From contig CM053272.1 of the NCBI GenBank assembly GCA_028583415.1, positions 70,105,439 to 70,169,438 of the forward strand: a stretch of 64,000 nt of DNA, in the 5' to 3' direction. The first letter of the stretch is position 1, and each line of letters begins with the position of its first letter. The position numbers were made by a program, and so were the translations under genes. The DNA comes from Protea cynaroides (lineage: Eukaryota > Streptophyta > Magnoliopsida > Proteales > Proteaceae). Below the pieces are notes generated by a model. That model searched no databases. It saw nothing but the letters and a program-made list of their open reading frames with translations, and was not told where the DNA came from. This document shows, piece after piece, positions 10,002 to 22,095 of this stretch.

Positions 10002-12298
10002 TATTAGACCCATATCGAACTAACCGGTCTTACCACCTTGTACCAGGTCTACCTATCATGGTCGAGCCAAGTGGACCAAGTGCGTGAAGAAACCACAAGA
10101 CCAGGTATGGAATCAACCCAAAAACAGTCAATTATGAGTGTGTGGTCGCATGCCTAAACAGGTGGGACCAACCACACCTCAAAAGAGTCCAACCACACGA
10201 ATTTAGGTCATGTAGTCGGACATTTTAAAAGGTGTGGTCGACGGATTCTGCGACCCAACCTCCGACCCCATGGAACCCAGTCAGAAACCGAATTTTGGAA
10301 ACCTTCCTAATCCGAAGGGGGTTCTTTCCTAAACTCATTAGGGCATATTATGGAGGGTTTTCCTCTATAAATAGGATGTCCCTTAACCTCTTTCACTCCT
10401 TTAGAACTCTAATTGAAAGTGAGAGAAAGAAAAGAGAAGGAAGAGAAGAAAAATTGAAGAGGAAGATTAAGGAGGAGGAAAATTCAGAGAAAACTCTGAT
10501 TCTTCAGCAAGCTTAAGGTATGAACATATTTTTCATGATAAATTGAGAGCCTAGAATAGTTCATGAAGAAGATAGGATTTAGGAGAAACCCAAATCATCC
10601 ATCCATGGACAAATTCCAAGAGAATCCATGGAGGAAATTATGTGGACAATGGATGGTGTATAAAATAATAGTTTTGAGCCACTAAACAATCATAGGAAGG
10701 ACCATGATGATAAGCCAAAGGATTCAAACATGAAGGAATGGAATTAAGAGTGAAAGGTCGACCATAACACGTGTGGTCGCACGTGAGGTCGCTTGATGTC
10801 CGACCCCACAAGACACACATGTACGACCACATGCCCTCGGGAAGTTTCCAGGGAGGGTGTGGTCGCATGTGTGGTCGAAGTATGTCCGACCCCACCCTGC
10901 GACCCCACTCCCTGTGGTCGCAGAAACTGAGACCATAGGTGCTGCCACACCTGCGACCCCTCAGTTTCTGTTAATCTAAACTCATGAAAATTAATTCTAA
11001 TTTAAAATCTATAAATTTATTAGGTTTTCAAGTGGTTTAAAAGTGAATTACAAATCTTGAACGAGGATCTACTATCAATCAAAGGTGAGGGAACAAGACC
11101 TAAACTAATTGGCTAATAACAAGTTGTTTTACTTATTGAGTCCAATGTCATGAATGATTTTATGCTTGTATGCTTGTAATGTGCATTTCACATGTCATCC
11201 AATATTCTTGTTATTACTGCTCATGCATATTTAATTCCGTATATTTATAACATGATGATGATGATGATGCTAGGAATAGGCATGTGAATGTATGTGTGTG
11301 GTTAGTGTACTTAATGCGAGTGGGGCATCAGGGGGAGGACGTGACACTGTGGTTCATCCTGGTCACCAGACTCTAGCTCTATCTCTACTCAAGTCATGTC
11401 CACTGACATCGTCGTATTGTCATTACCTTAGTAGAACTATTACATCATAGGGCATCAAGGGAAGTGGTCTCGGACCGTGTAGTCTCTGACTCTGTTGGGG
11501 GGAATTTGCTCTATCTCTATGGACGTATTGAGGGATGTTGGGGTGAGGCCTTGGATACACTGTTTGACATTAGGATTGGTTAGTTGCGAGCCCAGTTTGC
11601 AAGCCCTCACCAATAAGGGCTTACGTGTTGGTATGGGTAGGGCATCAGGGGAAGTGTCATGCGGTGTTTGATCCGGGCACTTTATCTCTAACTCTATTCC
11701 ATGATGGGTGCATGTGGGACGGCATTGGTGTTTGATCCTTTGGGTGGCTTCACACACTCGTGTATAGAGGTGCGGTGGCCATCAATCATTTCTATTGCAC
11801 ATTGCAAACTTATGAACTAGACCAAAGAATAAATTGAATGCATGCATATGTTTGTTGCATTGTTTTGTTTACTCACGGAGCTCAAGTTGGAGAGTTGACC
11901 CTCGCGCGTGTAATTTTTTTTAGTTTCTGATGTTGCAGGTATTATGATTGAAGATTATGTCGACACACCAACATATGAACAGGTAGCGGCTATGGATGAG
12001 CAAGCTGTAGAGGATTATTATGATTGTTAAGCGAGCGTTTCAACTATGGATGCACTTAGTTTTAACTTTCGTATTTGGATATTTGTAATATGTATAACTG
12101 AAATATTAATTATTTATCATGATTAGACCTCAGTTCATTATTAATAAAACTTCCGCTATTTACTTTACTATCTCCGATTAATGTCGAATGTGTTTTGGTT
12201 TAACATGGTTGGCATAGCCTATACGAGATCCTAGTTGAACCGTTGGATCATAGACGGTTCATCACCCATTCTAGTTGGTTCAGAATTGGGGTGTGACA
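10002..12298 (+). repeat. 3' LTR of element B (2297 bp)
   Basis: It starts TATTAGACCC, aligned with TGTAAGACCC of the family, so the terminal TG is mutated to TA. It ends GGGGTGTGACA. It holds a TATA box TATAAATA (10376-10383), a donor TTAAG/GTATGA at 10518, GGTCG-core clusters (about 10203-10260 and 10756-10960), three GCATCA(A/G)GGG modules (from 11324, 11449 and 11639) and an acceptor GATGTTGCAG ending at 11938. The flanking version of the motif is GTGTGGTCGCA, unlike A. Confidence 0.9.
11938..12030 (+). pseudogene. LTR terminal exon of B, frame broken by a 1-nt deletion
   Basis: The frame begins GIMIEDYVDTPTYEQVAAMD, matching the conserved LTR exon of the other copies. It lacks one base near 12025 relative to I (GATTGTTAAG against GATTCGTTAAG), so it stops 31 codons in instead of after 40. 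Confidence 0.55.
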
Positions 12299-13199
12299 CC
12301 ATCCCTCCAAAATAAATATGTGAGGAATGCAATAACATTCTTCTAGCCATTTGGTGCATCTAGATAGGAGCAAGGTGGTAAAACTTAGGACAAACATCAT
12401 TACATTAGGTACGGGAAAATCGGATGCGAGCTCTAAACATGTCCTCGTATACACATGGTTCTATTGTCATCCTAAGACATTGGCTCTCTGCCTTGGTTCA
12501 GGAACCCTAATTTTTACATTAAAGGGGATTTGGTACTTCAACCTAAATCCCAAGAAGGTGCTTTCCCTAAGTTTGCATTGCTCGGTAGACCTCCAAGCTT
12601 AATTCTGACTCAACCACTACAACTCAGCAATCTTCATAAAAGTCACCTTTGCAGCGACCCTCCTCCCCAGCGAATAAGGAATCAGCTCTGCGACCCTCCC
12701 CCCATTAGATAAGGAACCAACTCTTTCATTACTATGGGAATGCTCGATGACCCACTGGCCTCGGATGCCGAATCCATATTTTGAGGCACCCCCTCTTGGA
12801 CACTCCCCAACTTGTACTTAAAACTCAAACTCCTCTCCCGACATGATAAAAAAAGGCGAAGAACAAATTCAAATTCATAAAACTTACTGATGAAGACGAT
12901 TTTTACTGACTAATAATGAAATAGCTGACTTCCCAAAAATTACCGAACTCAATAAGTTGATGAAAAGCAAATTGACTAACCAAGTGCAATTTGACCGATA
13001 ACTCAGAATGCTATTTGCGGAATAGAAAATGAAGGTGGATTTGAGTTTTATAGGCCTTCTCCTAATTACACATTCACTAAGGCTAACAAAGACGCGTGGG
13101 AAGTAGGAAGAGCACCAACTAAAGGTAGTGATCACACTTGTCAAATAAATTCAATGCAAGTATCCAGGAGGCAACTTACCCAACCCAACCCTCCCTTTG
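12299..13199. other. Unassigned stretch right of element B
   Basis: No recognisable gene; several short open frames lack family features. A short C-rich near-repeat (GCGACCCTCC...AATAAGGAA) occurs twice near 12653-12715. It may be the 3' untranslated region of the Tat-like element whose LTR begins at 14029, since it runs into that element's tandem array. Confidence 0.3.
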
Positions 13200-13970
13200 C
13201 CAATAAGATTAGCCCGATCACCTTGGCAAGACCAAGCAACCGATGAGGGTATATCGATCGAACGCCAACATCCCTTTACCGACAAGAATAGTCTCTTCAC
13301 CTGGCAAGGCCGAGCTTGACGGCCCGTGGAGGGTAGCTTCAACAAAAAGATCGGCTTGTTCACCTCAGCATGACCAAGCTCAATGGCCCGAGGAGGCTAG
13401 TTCGTAGACCAACCTTGATCACCTTGTTTGCATCTCAGCATGACCGACTAGAAAGGCTCAAGGATGCCAGTTTGTAGATAGACCTTGATCGCTCTATCCG
13501 CATCTCAGAATGACTGACCAGAAAGGTCCGAGGAGGCCAGTTGCAGGCCGAACTTGATTGGCCTATCTGCATCTCAGAATGATGGACCAAAAAGGTCCAA
13601 GGCTGCCAGTTTGCATCCTGACTTTGATAGCTCTATGCACATCTTGGAATGACTAACCAGAAAGGCTCAATGAGACCAGTTCGCTGGCCGACCTTGATTA
13701 CCCTGTCTGCACCTCAGCAGGACTAACCAAGAAGGCCCGATCAGGCCAGTTTGCAAGACAGACATTGATCGCCATGTCCGCATCTTGGCCTGACTGACCA
13801 AAAAGGTTCTAGGAGGCTAGTTCATAAGCCACCTCGATCTCCCTGTCCACATCTTTGCACAATTGACTAGAAAGGCCCGAGAAGACCACCTCGTATGCGG
13901 ACCTTGATCACCCTATCCACACCTTGGCTACCAACCTCAAAGGTTTGAGGAGGGTAGATAGGTATGGATA
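13200..13970 (+). repeat. Tandem array of ~70-bp degenerate units before a Tat-like LTR
   Basis: Roughly ten units repeat the order CTTGATC-ACCCTGTCC-GCATCTCAGCATGAC-GACCAGAAAGG-CCGAGGAGGCCAGTT. Clear unit starts lie about 70 bp apart (near 13415, 13485, 13554 and 13624), and the first units are more degenerate. Tandem arrays in the 3' untranslated region just before the polypurine tract are typical of the Tat/Ogre/Retand group. The array ends about 60 bp before the LTR. Confidence 0.8.
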
Positions 13971-14028
13971 AGATTTGTCTATCTCTTACTCAACTAGACC
14001 TTATAGATCCAAAGGAGTAGGGGGCAAC

Positions 14029-14437
14029 TGTTGGGTATAAATGTTACCGACCAATGGAAACAACACAAGGCCATTTCTAAGCCCAAGCCATTGGGGGCAT
14101 AGTCATCTTTTTACCAAAAGGACACTCGAGGGTACATCCAACATTATCTGTTAAACTCAGGAGTACAATCGACCACCTTTCTTTCGAACTTGTACTGCAA
14201 AAACACGCAGGACCTACACCAGATCCCTATAAATAGGGCCTAAACTCAAGGTTAAACGATCTTTTTGCCAGTTCTTACTTTCTATTGCTTCCTCTTTTAT
14301 TAGTGTTTGCTGTTTGAATTTTTGACTTCAGCATCGAAGTAACCCCAGGGCTAAAAGCCTGACCTTCCTTGTGCTTCCACTTGTCGTCTACAGATATGTC
14401 CCACCTCAGTAGGTCTTGGTGGATTCGAGCAGCAACA
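14029..14437 (+). repeat. Tat-like LTR (409 bp), probably a 3' LTR
   Basis: It is preceded by a purine-rich tract (AAAGGAGTAGGGGGCAAC). It starts TGTTGGG and ends GCAGCAACA, giving TGTTG/CAACA terminal inverted repeats. A TATA box TATAAATA lies at 14228-14235. No matching gag/pol is visible to its left, so this is the remnant right end of an element. Confidence 0.7.
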
Positions 14438-14464
14438 GGTAGGAGGGTTATGGATTTGATATGA

Positions 14465-14575
14465 TTAATAGGTTTATTTAGAAGTTTTTTTGGGTTCTCT
14501 TTGACTGATATGTATGAGAAATGGGATTGCGTAGAGGATGCTCAAAATGTGTTTGATAGATTGCTAGATTGACAT
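14465..14575 (+). pseudogene. PPR-repeat protein fragment
   Basis: One frame near 14495-14572 reads SLTDMYEKWDCVEDAQNVFD before a stop, matching the plant pentatricopeptide repeat pattern (DMYxKxGxxxDAxxVFD). Flanking codons contain stops and no further repeats are clear. It is probably a decayed scrap of a PLS-type PPR gene; the match is short. Confidence 0.4.
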
Positions 14576-14803
14576 GAGATGTGTCGAACAAAACATGTAT
14601 GATTGTAGATTACATGTTGTTGGGTTGATGTCAGATTGGGTTCTAAGGTTAGGGATGATGATGAAAAAGGTTTAAGGATCACATGTAATTCGAATTTTAT
14701 GCCTCTTAACTTATTTGAAGTATTTTACCTTTTTTCACCGGTTTGTATGAACCTGTCCCTAGCGCATGCTTTTGAGTATTCATGTGAATGACGATAGTTT
14801 TTA

Positions 14804-15266
14804 GGGAAATTTACTTAGACATCCCCTTGACAATTGGTTTACTATACAAAACTACACTCTCTTGACAAAAGTTACATGGACTACCCTGGAAACAATGCTT
14901 TATAACATTATTGTCCACACCAGGCATTAAACATCGATGAGAGAAATTCTAAATTTTTTTTAAGACAATACTATCCTTACTCAATGTAAAATTACATAAA
15001 TATACCATCATCGATCTCTGAAATGAGGCCACTGCAAGTTCTCCAATTACAGGTTGGAGAACTTGCAGAGGCCTCGTTTCAAAGATAGACGATGGTATAT
15101 TTATGTAATTTTACATTTAGTAAGGGTAGTATTGTCTTAAAAAAATTCGGTGTGGACTATACTATTATAAAACATTGTTTCAAGGTTAGTTCATGTAACT
15201 TTTGTTGAGAGAGGGTAGTTTTGTATAATAAACCAATTGTCAAGGGGGTGTCTAAGTAAATTTCCC
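14804..15266. mobile_element. Mutator-type foldback MITE (463 bp) with 9-bp target duplication
   Basis: The whole element is one long inverted repeat. The left arm starts GGGAAATTTACTTAGACA and the right arm ends TAAGTAAATTTCCC, meeting at a hairpin centre near 15030-15065 (TGCAAGTTCTCC...GGAGAACTTGCA). It is flanked by the direct repeat TAGTTTTTA (14795-14803 and 15267-15275). Nine-base target duplications with G-starting inverted repeats are typical of Mutator-like elements. It has no coding capacity. Confidence 0.88.
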
Positions 15267-15275
15267 TAGTTTTTA

Positions 15276-15505
15276 TTTATGAGAAGGAAGAAGTCTCTTA
15301 TCTAGGTGGGTTAGAAAAAGTCAAATTATTTGACACCTTGACAGTTATCAATAAGAAAATCTTATAAGTAATATATATATATATATAACCCATCCTTGTT
15401 AATAATCCAACCAATTTGGGAAGCTACCCATCTCTGATTAAAGGAAGTTGTCTTCGAGCTTCTACGACAATTTTGTGCTCTTTCAAGTATTATAATTTGA
15501 ATGTA
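15276..15505. other. Spacer between two inverted-repeat elements
   Basis: AT-rich sequence with a short (AT)n run near 15370-15387. No gene or repeat is recognised. Confidence 0.3.
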
Positions 15506-17552
15506 GGGAAAATTTCACCCACACCCCTAGTAGTTTGGCTTAATAATACTTTTTTTTGCGATAATATCACTAACATCCACTGAAGACACCCAAACTAATT
15601 AGACTAATAAATAGTTAAAAAGACATTTTTACCCGAAACACCATTCCCTTTGATTTTTATATTTTCCATATTAATTTTTACAAAATTAGTTTCTCTTTCT
15701 TTTTCTTTTCTCCATCCAGTGCACCTGGGTCCGTGAGTTGCCCAATCTCATTTCAGATTTCTAATAGTGAAACCACATTCAAAATTAACTGTAAAAAGAG
15801 AGAATAGATTTCCATCGTCCCAAGTTACATACAAGACAAAACCAGGCCAAATTCACAACTTTGACCGAAGGCTGCCCATCAACTTGGTTTCTTATTATCT
15901 TGGAAACATTGATTTGTCCAACTTGACCAGATGCTGGCGACCAAGGAAAAAATAATGAGATGATTTCATTGTTTTTTGTTGCAGCAATGCTTGTGAGTTA
16001 TATATCCATGTGAACCTAACCTAACTTTTTGACGATGGAATCCACTTATATCAAAAGGGAGACAGACAAACAAGGACCAGACAAAATAATTCTTGGTTTT
16101 TTCCGAAGATAGATAATAGGGCTGCTTTAATTTCTTAGACTTCTAAATTTTTCTTGAGGGAGACCTTGAAGAGTTTGCAAAAAACACTACTTCTACGAGG
16201 GTTGCAGAAATCGGTGATCTCTCTCCCTCTCCCTCCCTTAAAATGGCAGAAGAAAACTGAAATTTAAACCTAAAGTATCGATGGTGGTGGGACCATTGCC
16301 GGTCCTGATTTTGGTGGTATTGGTGGTCCTGAAGACAAAGATGTTCCAATGAGATTCTCGTTCCATTTCTGTTATGTTTCTAACAGAAGAAGACGAAGAG
16401 GTATGGAGTCGCATTGGTTGGGGTGGGAAGGAGAGAGGGCTAAGGTTGCTAGGAAAATAATTACAGAATCCTTTTCCCACTTGTGTTTAAAATAATAGAG
16501 AAAGTTCGACAACAAAAGAAAACTGTGAATAGTACAATGAATAGTAACTATGAATAATAATTTTGTGAATAGTAACCGTGTGGGGCCCACGTGTTCAAAA
16601 GAGGTAAAAACATAAAATTGGAAAGAGCAATCACACACACAGACACAGTAATTTACGTGGTTCAACTATGCGTATATAGCCTACGTCCACGGGCATAATT
16701 GGATCTTCTTCACTATGAGAGAACCGAGATAACAATCGTACAATCAATAACTTTGGATTTAACCCTAACCCAAACCCTGTATTCAAAATTGGATACCCCT
16801 TGTACACCCACTCTCAATTTACACTCTCAATCCCAAATGAAGAGTATTACAAAAACCCAACACCCCTACTTTCTCTTTCTGTCTTGCTCTATGCACAAGG
16901 CGTACTCACCATTTTTATGATTCAAACTCTCTTCTCCTCTTCCTATTTATAGAGAAGAGAATGAGAGATATCTTTAACTTCTCACCCTCCAACAAAAACA
17001 CTTTTGCTTACCGTCCAAAGAAAATCATGTACAGCGCCGATTCGGTGCTTTCATTTTTGAAAAACAAAGCAAACATTTTTCTCCTTCTTCCTATGCATTA
17101 AATGCATGTCTCCATAATAAATGCACCCCCCGCAGTCTTTAGCTTCAATGCATGCATTTGTTTTTGCTTTGTAATAGATTCAATCAGCCCCTTTTATTGA
17201 GTTGGGAGGAGGACCCAAGAAAAGGAGGGCTAGAGAGGGAGAGAAGAGAATACCATGCCGAAGAAGAAGAAGAAGAAGAAGAAGAAGGAAGAAGAAGAAG
17301 AAGAAGAAGAAGAAGGGAAGGGAAAGAATTTTTTATTGAAAAAGTAAATGGTAAATTAATATGTTCATTGGGGTAGTTTGGCCATTAAATAATATAACAT
17401 GATGACACGTCATCAATTAACGGCCATCACCTAACAGAGGGGGTTTGACTGAATAAAGTTTCACAAAGTAGGGGTGTTAGTGACATTATCGTGAAAAAAG
17501 GTGGGCGCATGTTATTAAGCCAAACTACAGGGGGTGTAGGTGAAATTTTCCC
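15506..17552. mobile_element. 2.05-kb terminal-inverted-repeat element, Mutator-like
   Basis: The left end (GGGAAAATTTCACC, then AGTTTGGCTTAATAA and CGATAATATCACTAACA) is mirrored at the right end (GTGACATTATCG, TTATTAAGCCAAACTAC, GGTGAAATTTTCCC). This gives imperfect inverted repeats of at least ~75 bp. I see no convincing 9-bp target duplication. The inside has no transposase-like frame. It includes a segment with ACGTGGTTCAAC and CCTACGTCCACGGGC (16655-16695), a phrase common in plant repeats, so a second insertion may be nested inside. Confidence 0.65.
17261..17317 (+). repeat. (GAA)n microsatellite
   Basis: About 18 GAA units with one interruption (GGAAG). Located inside the 2-kb inverted-repeat element; the Glu/Arg-rich open frames over it are artefacts. 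Confidence 0.9.
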
Positions 17553-17800
17553 AATTTTTTAAGTATTGAAATTACTTTTAACACTTCGTACTAGTTAGCT
17601 TGGCTCATAGTAACTACTTTGTACCATTTTGCTCGACGCGTAATAAATAATGCACAGATCTCCGTGTAGCCCCTAATCCAGTCTTTCGGGTTCTTCGAGC
17701 AGTTACATTGGCCCCGTGCTTAGTTTTTGGGTCTATTTTGTTTTTTGTAGTGCTCCCCATTTTAGGGTGTTTTGGGTATTGCATTTTGAGTTGTTAAGGT

Positions 17801-18977
17801 TAATGAACACATTTTATGTGTGGATTTAGGGCATAAAATATACATCTTTTATTCTATTTATGATACTTCTTGGGTATTTAGTGTTGTTTTTATGTTTTTA
17901 GGGTGTAGGCGAAAGAACGGAAAAATTTGAGCTTGAAAGGATCATTTTATGAATTTTTGATGATCCTGTCCAGTTAACTCACCCAGTTAACTCAGCAGTT
18001 GGGCATTGGATGAATTTTATAAGGAGAGCCACGAATTTTGTGTATAAGATCAGCCTTGGACCAAGTTAAAGAGTAGTCCAATCTCATGTGAAAGATTTTA
18101 TTCTCTTGAGAAAATATTCCTTACTTATTTGGAATCAAATTTACAAGATTGGCATGGCATGGAAGAATGGAAAGCTCCAATATATTATGGAAGTTTTCAA
18201 GAAGAGATAATGATGCTAAAGATATGATGAGTTGGTACAAGATTTTTTTCTACTCAAAAATCGTCCACATACAATGAACGTACAAGATTGGAATTTGATT
18301 ACCAAAATTATCTCTACAAAATCTCTTGTAATCCAATTGTAAAGATTGATTGTGATCTTTACTCACTTGTATATATATGTGATGCTCAGCAATGGAAAAT
18401 CATCCGAGAATTCTATTGTAAGTTTTTTTTTTTAGTTTTGAAGATTTATGAGAGAGTTTTAGTTTTAGTTTCTTCTTTTCAAGTTGTGTTCTTCTTACTT
18501 TATTTATTTATTTATTTTTTCTTCAAGTTTTAATTTCAGTTATAAAACTCTGTAGTAGAGTAGATAAAAATAGGTTCTACCTCATTACTAATTTAATTTA
18601 GGGGAGAAGGCTCCATTTGTAATCGTTTGCACATCGCCTTTGAGTGACAATAAAACGATGAGCAACGACAAAGGAATCTTCCAATAAGATAAGTTTTTCT
18701 TACATTCTTTTACTTTTAATTTCGTTCTCTTCTTGCATTAGATCTGTGTTACTTTATGATTAGTGATTTTGTAAATCTTCATACCGTTATGAATGGTTAT
18801 TATTATTTTTATTGCTTGATTAATTTTTATTTGAAGTGATTAGGGTGTTAATTCAATCAAATCTCTTTGGTATGCTTTGCTTTATTTGAGTTAGGATAAT
18901 AGCGATTTCTCCCTGAGATCGATCCGTTACTGCACTATACTGTGCACTTGCTGTTCATACACAATTAATTTACATCA
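17801..18977 (+). repeat. 5' LTR of element C (1177 bp)
   Basis: It starts TAATGAACAC (TG changed to TA relative to the 3' copy) and ends TTTACATCA. It matches 25864-27041 closely by eye over its whole length. The ends form TGATG/CATCA inverted repeats. Confidence 0.93.
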
Positions 18978-18983
18978 AGTTTT

Positions 18984-19000
18984 TGGCGCTGTTGCTGGGG
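18984..19000 (+). other. Primer-binding site of element C (tRNA-Asp)
   Basis: TGGCGCTGTTGCTGGGG differs at two positions from the tRNA-Asp complement typical of Athila; both are C-to-T changes at CpG sites. It lies six bases after the LTR. Confidence 0.85.
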
Positions 19001-19453
19001 AGGCAAGCTGTGATTTTTCCTATTTTAAATAGTTCAAAGTGATTTTAAAAAAAATGCAAAAAAAAATAAAATTTCATTGAGTTCAAAGTGATTTAAATAA
19101 AATAAAAAAAAAACCAAAAAAAGGGAAAAGAAAAATACAAAAAGTTTACATTGGTTTTTATGTCTTTCTTTGCACCTCCAACCAGTTAGGTTGGAACAGT
19201 ACAATCGACGGTCCAATCTTGACCATGATATGGTGTTAAGGGATGCTGGCTATCGAATTATCAAGAGGAATAACGAAAAATAGCTTCGATGGTAACGGCG
19301 TTGTTTCTCAAGGTGATTACGGATATGACCATTCTCTAAGCCATTAATCGTCAGGAGGTTTTCATTGACCCCGATTCAAAAAAATCCAGTTTTTCGCATC
19401 GAATTTAGAGGAAAAAGAAAGAGAAAATTTTATCATTTGAAACAGTTTTATGC

Positions 19454-21094
19454 ATGAGTGTGTGGACTCATGATTCTAGCAATCGTCTAGTAAGAGTCCC
19501 ATCATTTACAATGGTTGAACCAAATATGACACTTAAGGATAGATTCTACCCTGCTAGGGCAGCACAACCCTCGTGTATTCAATTGTCGACTGCCACAGGC
19601 AATAACTATGAATTGAAAACTCAATTCATTACCATGCTTCCCCATTTTCATGGGTTATCTTCAGAGGATGCATACTTGTTCCTCCGTGAGTATGAGGAGG
19701 TGTGTGCCCTCATTAAGATGCAACAACTCAGTGATGATGCTGTCAAATTGAGATGTATCACTTTTTCACTCAAGGATGGAGCTAAAAAATGGCTTTATGG
19801 TCCTACAAATTCCATTACATCATGGGATAAATTTATTGTGTTATTCCTTAAAAAGTTTTTTCCTCTTCACAAGACAAATAAACTTCGAAAGGATATAATG
19901 CGGTTCAAACAAGAGCCAAATGAGTCTTTTTCAAGACTCATGGAGAGGTTCCAAGGCCTACTCCAAGAATGCCCTTACCATGGTATTGAAACGTGAAAAC
20001 TTTATCAAATTATCTATGAGGAGATAGACTTTCCTACCAAGCAAATGCTTGAGTCTATGTGTCCTCAAGGATTCACTTCCTATGAGGATGCTAACGACAC
20101 TTGGAACTTTTTGACGGATCTCGTCAAAAAAACAAGGGAGTGGGAGTCTGTGCAGAAGACAGATCGCACCTAAAAAGGTAAAGCTTACTTTATCGATGGC
20201 ATAGTATCTAAGGAGACACACTTGGATAACCTTATCAAAAGGATAGAATATTTAGTTCCTAAAGACCTTATCCAATAGCAAGTCCTAATGTGCAACTAGT
20301 GTCAAACTCCTGGACACACAGTGGAGGAATGCCCTTCATAGGGAAATTCTCATAATACTAATGTAAGTGTACTTTACAATCCGTATAGTAACACTTACAA
20401 TCCAGGATGGAGAAATCACCCAAATTTTTTCTAGAACCAAGGGAACCTTGTGGACCCATCCCAATTTCCAAATCAAGGTCCTTCTGGTCACACCAGGCCA
20501 TATGCTCCCCCTAGACCCAATTTTGTTCCCCAAGGTAATTTTCAGCAACCCTCTGGGTTTTCTAACATGGATGAGCCAGCCAGACTCAGTGAGTTGGAGA
20601 AGAATATTGCAGCTCTTATGACAGGGCATACTAGTATGGAGAGGACACTTACCCAATTGGTTACCCTAATGTGTGAAAAGAATACGGATATTCTACCCAG
20701 CCAACCAGAGACCAACCCATGCCACCACCCACAACCAAATAAGTCAAACCCTCAAGTGAATGGCATTGAAAGTCAATCAGGGCCCTCCAAACAATGCAAT
20801 GCAGTCCATGCATTACGTAGTGGCAAAGACTACCTATGGGATGAAGCAACAAAGAACAAACCCACAGTTGCTCCCGTTATTGTTCCCCAATCTGAGGCAG
20901 CTACTAAGCCCCTTTCTTCAGGTTCGTCTGATGTACCTGAAAGACCCAAAGAGACTGTACCAGATAGAATTTTTATTCCACCAGTCTCATTCCCTAATAG
21001 GTTGGTAAACCAAAAAAAGACTGCTTTAGTTGATAAAATTTTAGAGGTCTTCAAACAGGTAGAAAATATCCCACTTTTGGATGCAATTGAATAA
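19454..21094 (+). pseudogene. gag of element C, interrupted
   Basis: Athila-type gag: LPHFHGLSSEDAYLFLREYE, CITFSLKDGAKKWLYG and WDKFIVLFLKKFFP are diagnostic. A TGA at 19994-19996 interrupts it; more stops follow, including one inside a zinc knuckle (pattern C-x2-C-x4-H-x4-C near 20290-20332). The frame recovers at 20450-21094 with a Pro/Gln-rich segment and HALRSGKDY, the conserved pre-protease region. All segments are in one frame, so the lesions are point mutations. Confidence 0.85.
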
Positions 21095-21169
21095 ATCCCT
21101 ATTTATGAAAAATTCCTTAAAGACTTATGCACACAAAAAAGGATTAGTCAAAGTCCCAAAAAGGTATTC

Positions 21170-21904
21170 TTGGCTGCACATTTAAGTTTCCTTCTGAACC
21201 ATCCTGTGGCAGCCAAATACAAGGACCCTGGTTGTCCTACCATCTCTTGCATCATAGGCAACACCTTTATTGATCATGCTCTGCTAGACTTAGGTGCAAG
21301 CGTAAATCTTCTACCTTATCATGTTTACCAACAATTGGGATTGGGAAAGTTGAAACCAATGTCCATCTCGCTTCAACTAGCTGATCGCTCTGTAAAAACT
21401 CTTAAAGGAATGGTAGAGGATGTTTTGTTAAAGGTAGGATAATTTTTTTTTCCTATGGATTTTATTGTTTTAGAAACACATCATGTCTCCAATAGGGATC
21501 AAATCCTTATCATTTTAGGGAGACCGTTTCTAGCTATAAGCAATGCACTATTAAATTACAGGAACGGTCTCATGAAATTGTCATTTGATAACCAAACTGT
21601 TGATTTAAATGTATTTAGGCTGGGTAAGCAACCGAATGAGGAAGTACATATGCTCCAAGAATTCTCTGACCATGTAGAGACCACTTTTGGCATTGACTTT
21701 GACTCAAAATTCTTGCAGTGTATGAAAGAGTTGAGAGTAGTAGAAGACACTTTCTCATCAGAGGCATGGAGTATCCACACACCTGTGGAACCTCTAGGAC
21801 CTCTATCCACTTCCAATCCCAAACCCTCAATGGTTGAACCACCTAGCTTAGAATTAAAGGAGTTACCATCCACTTTAAAGTATGCCTTCCTAGGACCTGA
21901 CTAG
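21170..21904 (+). pseudogene. Protease region of element C
   Basis: The aspartic protease has the Athila active-site form DLGASVNLLP near 21287-21316. A stop at 21440-21442 is followed by a continuation in the same frame containing ILIILGRPFLAISNALLN, the protease C-terminal flap region. It leads toward the RT domain after a frame change between 21904 and 22096. Confidence 0.82.
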
Positions 21905-22095
21905 ACTCTTCCTGTTATTATTGCATCTGATTTGACTTCTAATCAGGAAGAAGAGTTAGTCAAACTCTTACAAAATCACAAGGAAGCCTTAGGTTAAACT
22001 GTGGCTGACATCAAAGGTATTAGTCTGTTTATTGTTCAGCATCATATACACCTTATGGCAACCCCTCAAGGGAACCTCAGAGACGGGCAAATCCT

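Larger units (their letters stand above)
8990..12298 (+). mobile_element. Tekay/Del-like LTR retrotransposon B, 3' portion
   Basis: Only the end of pol (integrase plus chromodomain), the polypurine tract and the 3' LTR are visible. The 5' part was pushed to the left, outside the window, by insertion of A. B is on the plus strand, opposite to A, and belongs to the same broad LTR family. Confidence 0.88.

Noticed and set aside
10232..10516. 94-codon frame in LTR B across the TATA box
   Set aside because: It begins upstream of the TATA box and its Lys/Glu-rich end is the GA-rich leader. Its stop lies at the predicted donor, and no counterpart frame exists in G or I.
13200..13970. Regular repeats suggesting a CRISPR-like array
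   Set aside because: Units of ~70 bp repeat over their whole length without spacers, and the genome is a plant's. It is an ordinary tandem array.
17152..17376. Open frame with long Glu/Arg runs
   Set aside because: It is the translation of a (GAA)n microsatellite within a non-coding inverted-repeat element.
15497..17561. A 9-bp target duplication around the 2-kb inverted-repeat element
   Set aside because: TTGAATGTA and AATTTTTTA match at too few positions to be convincing.
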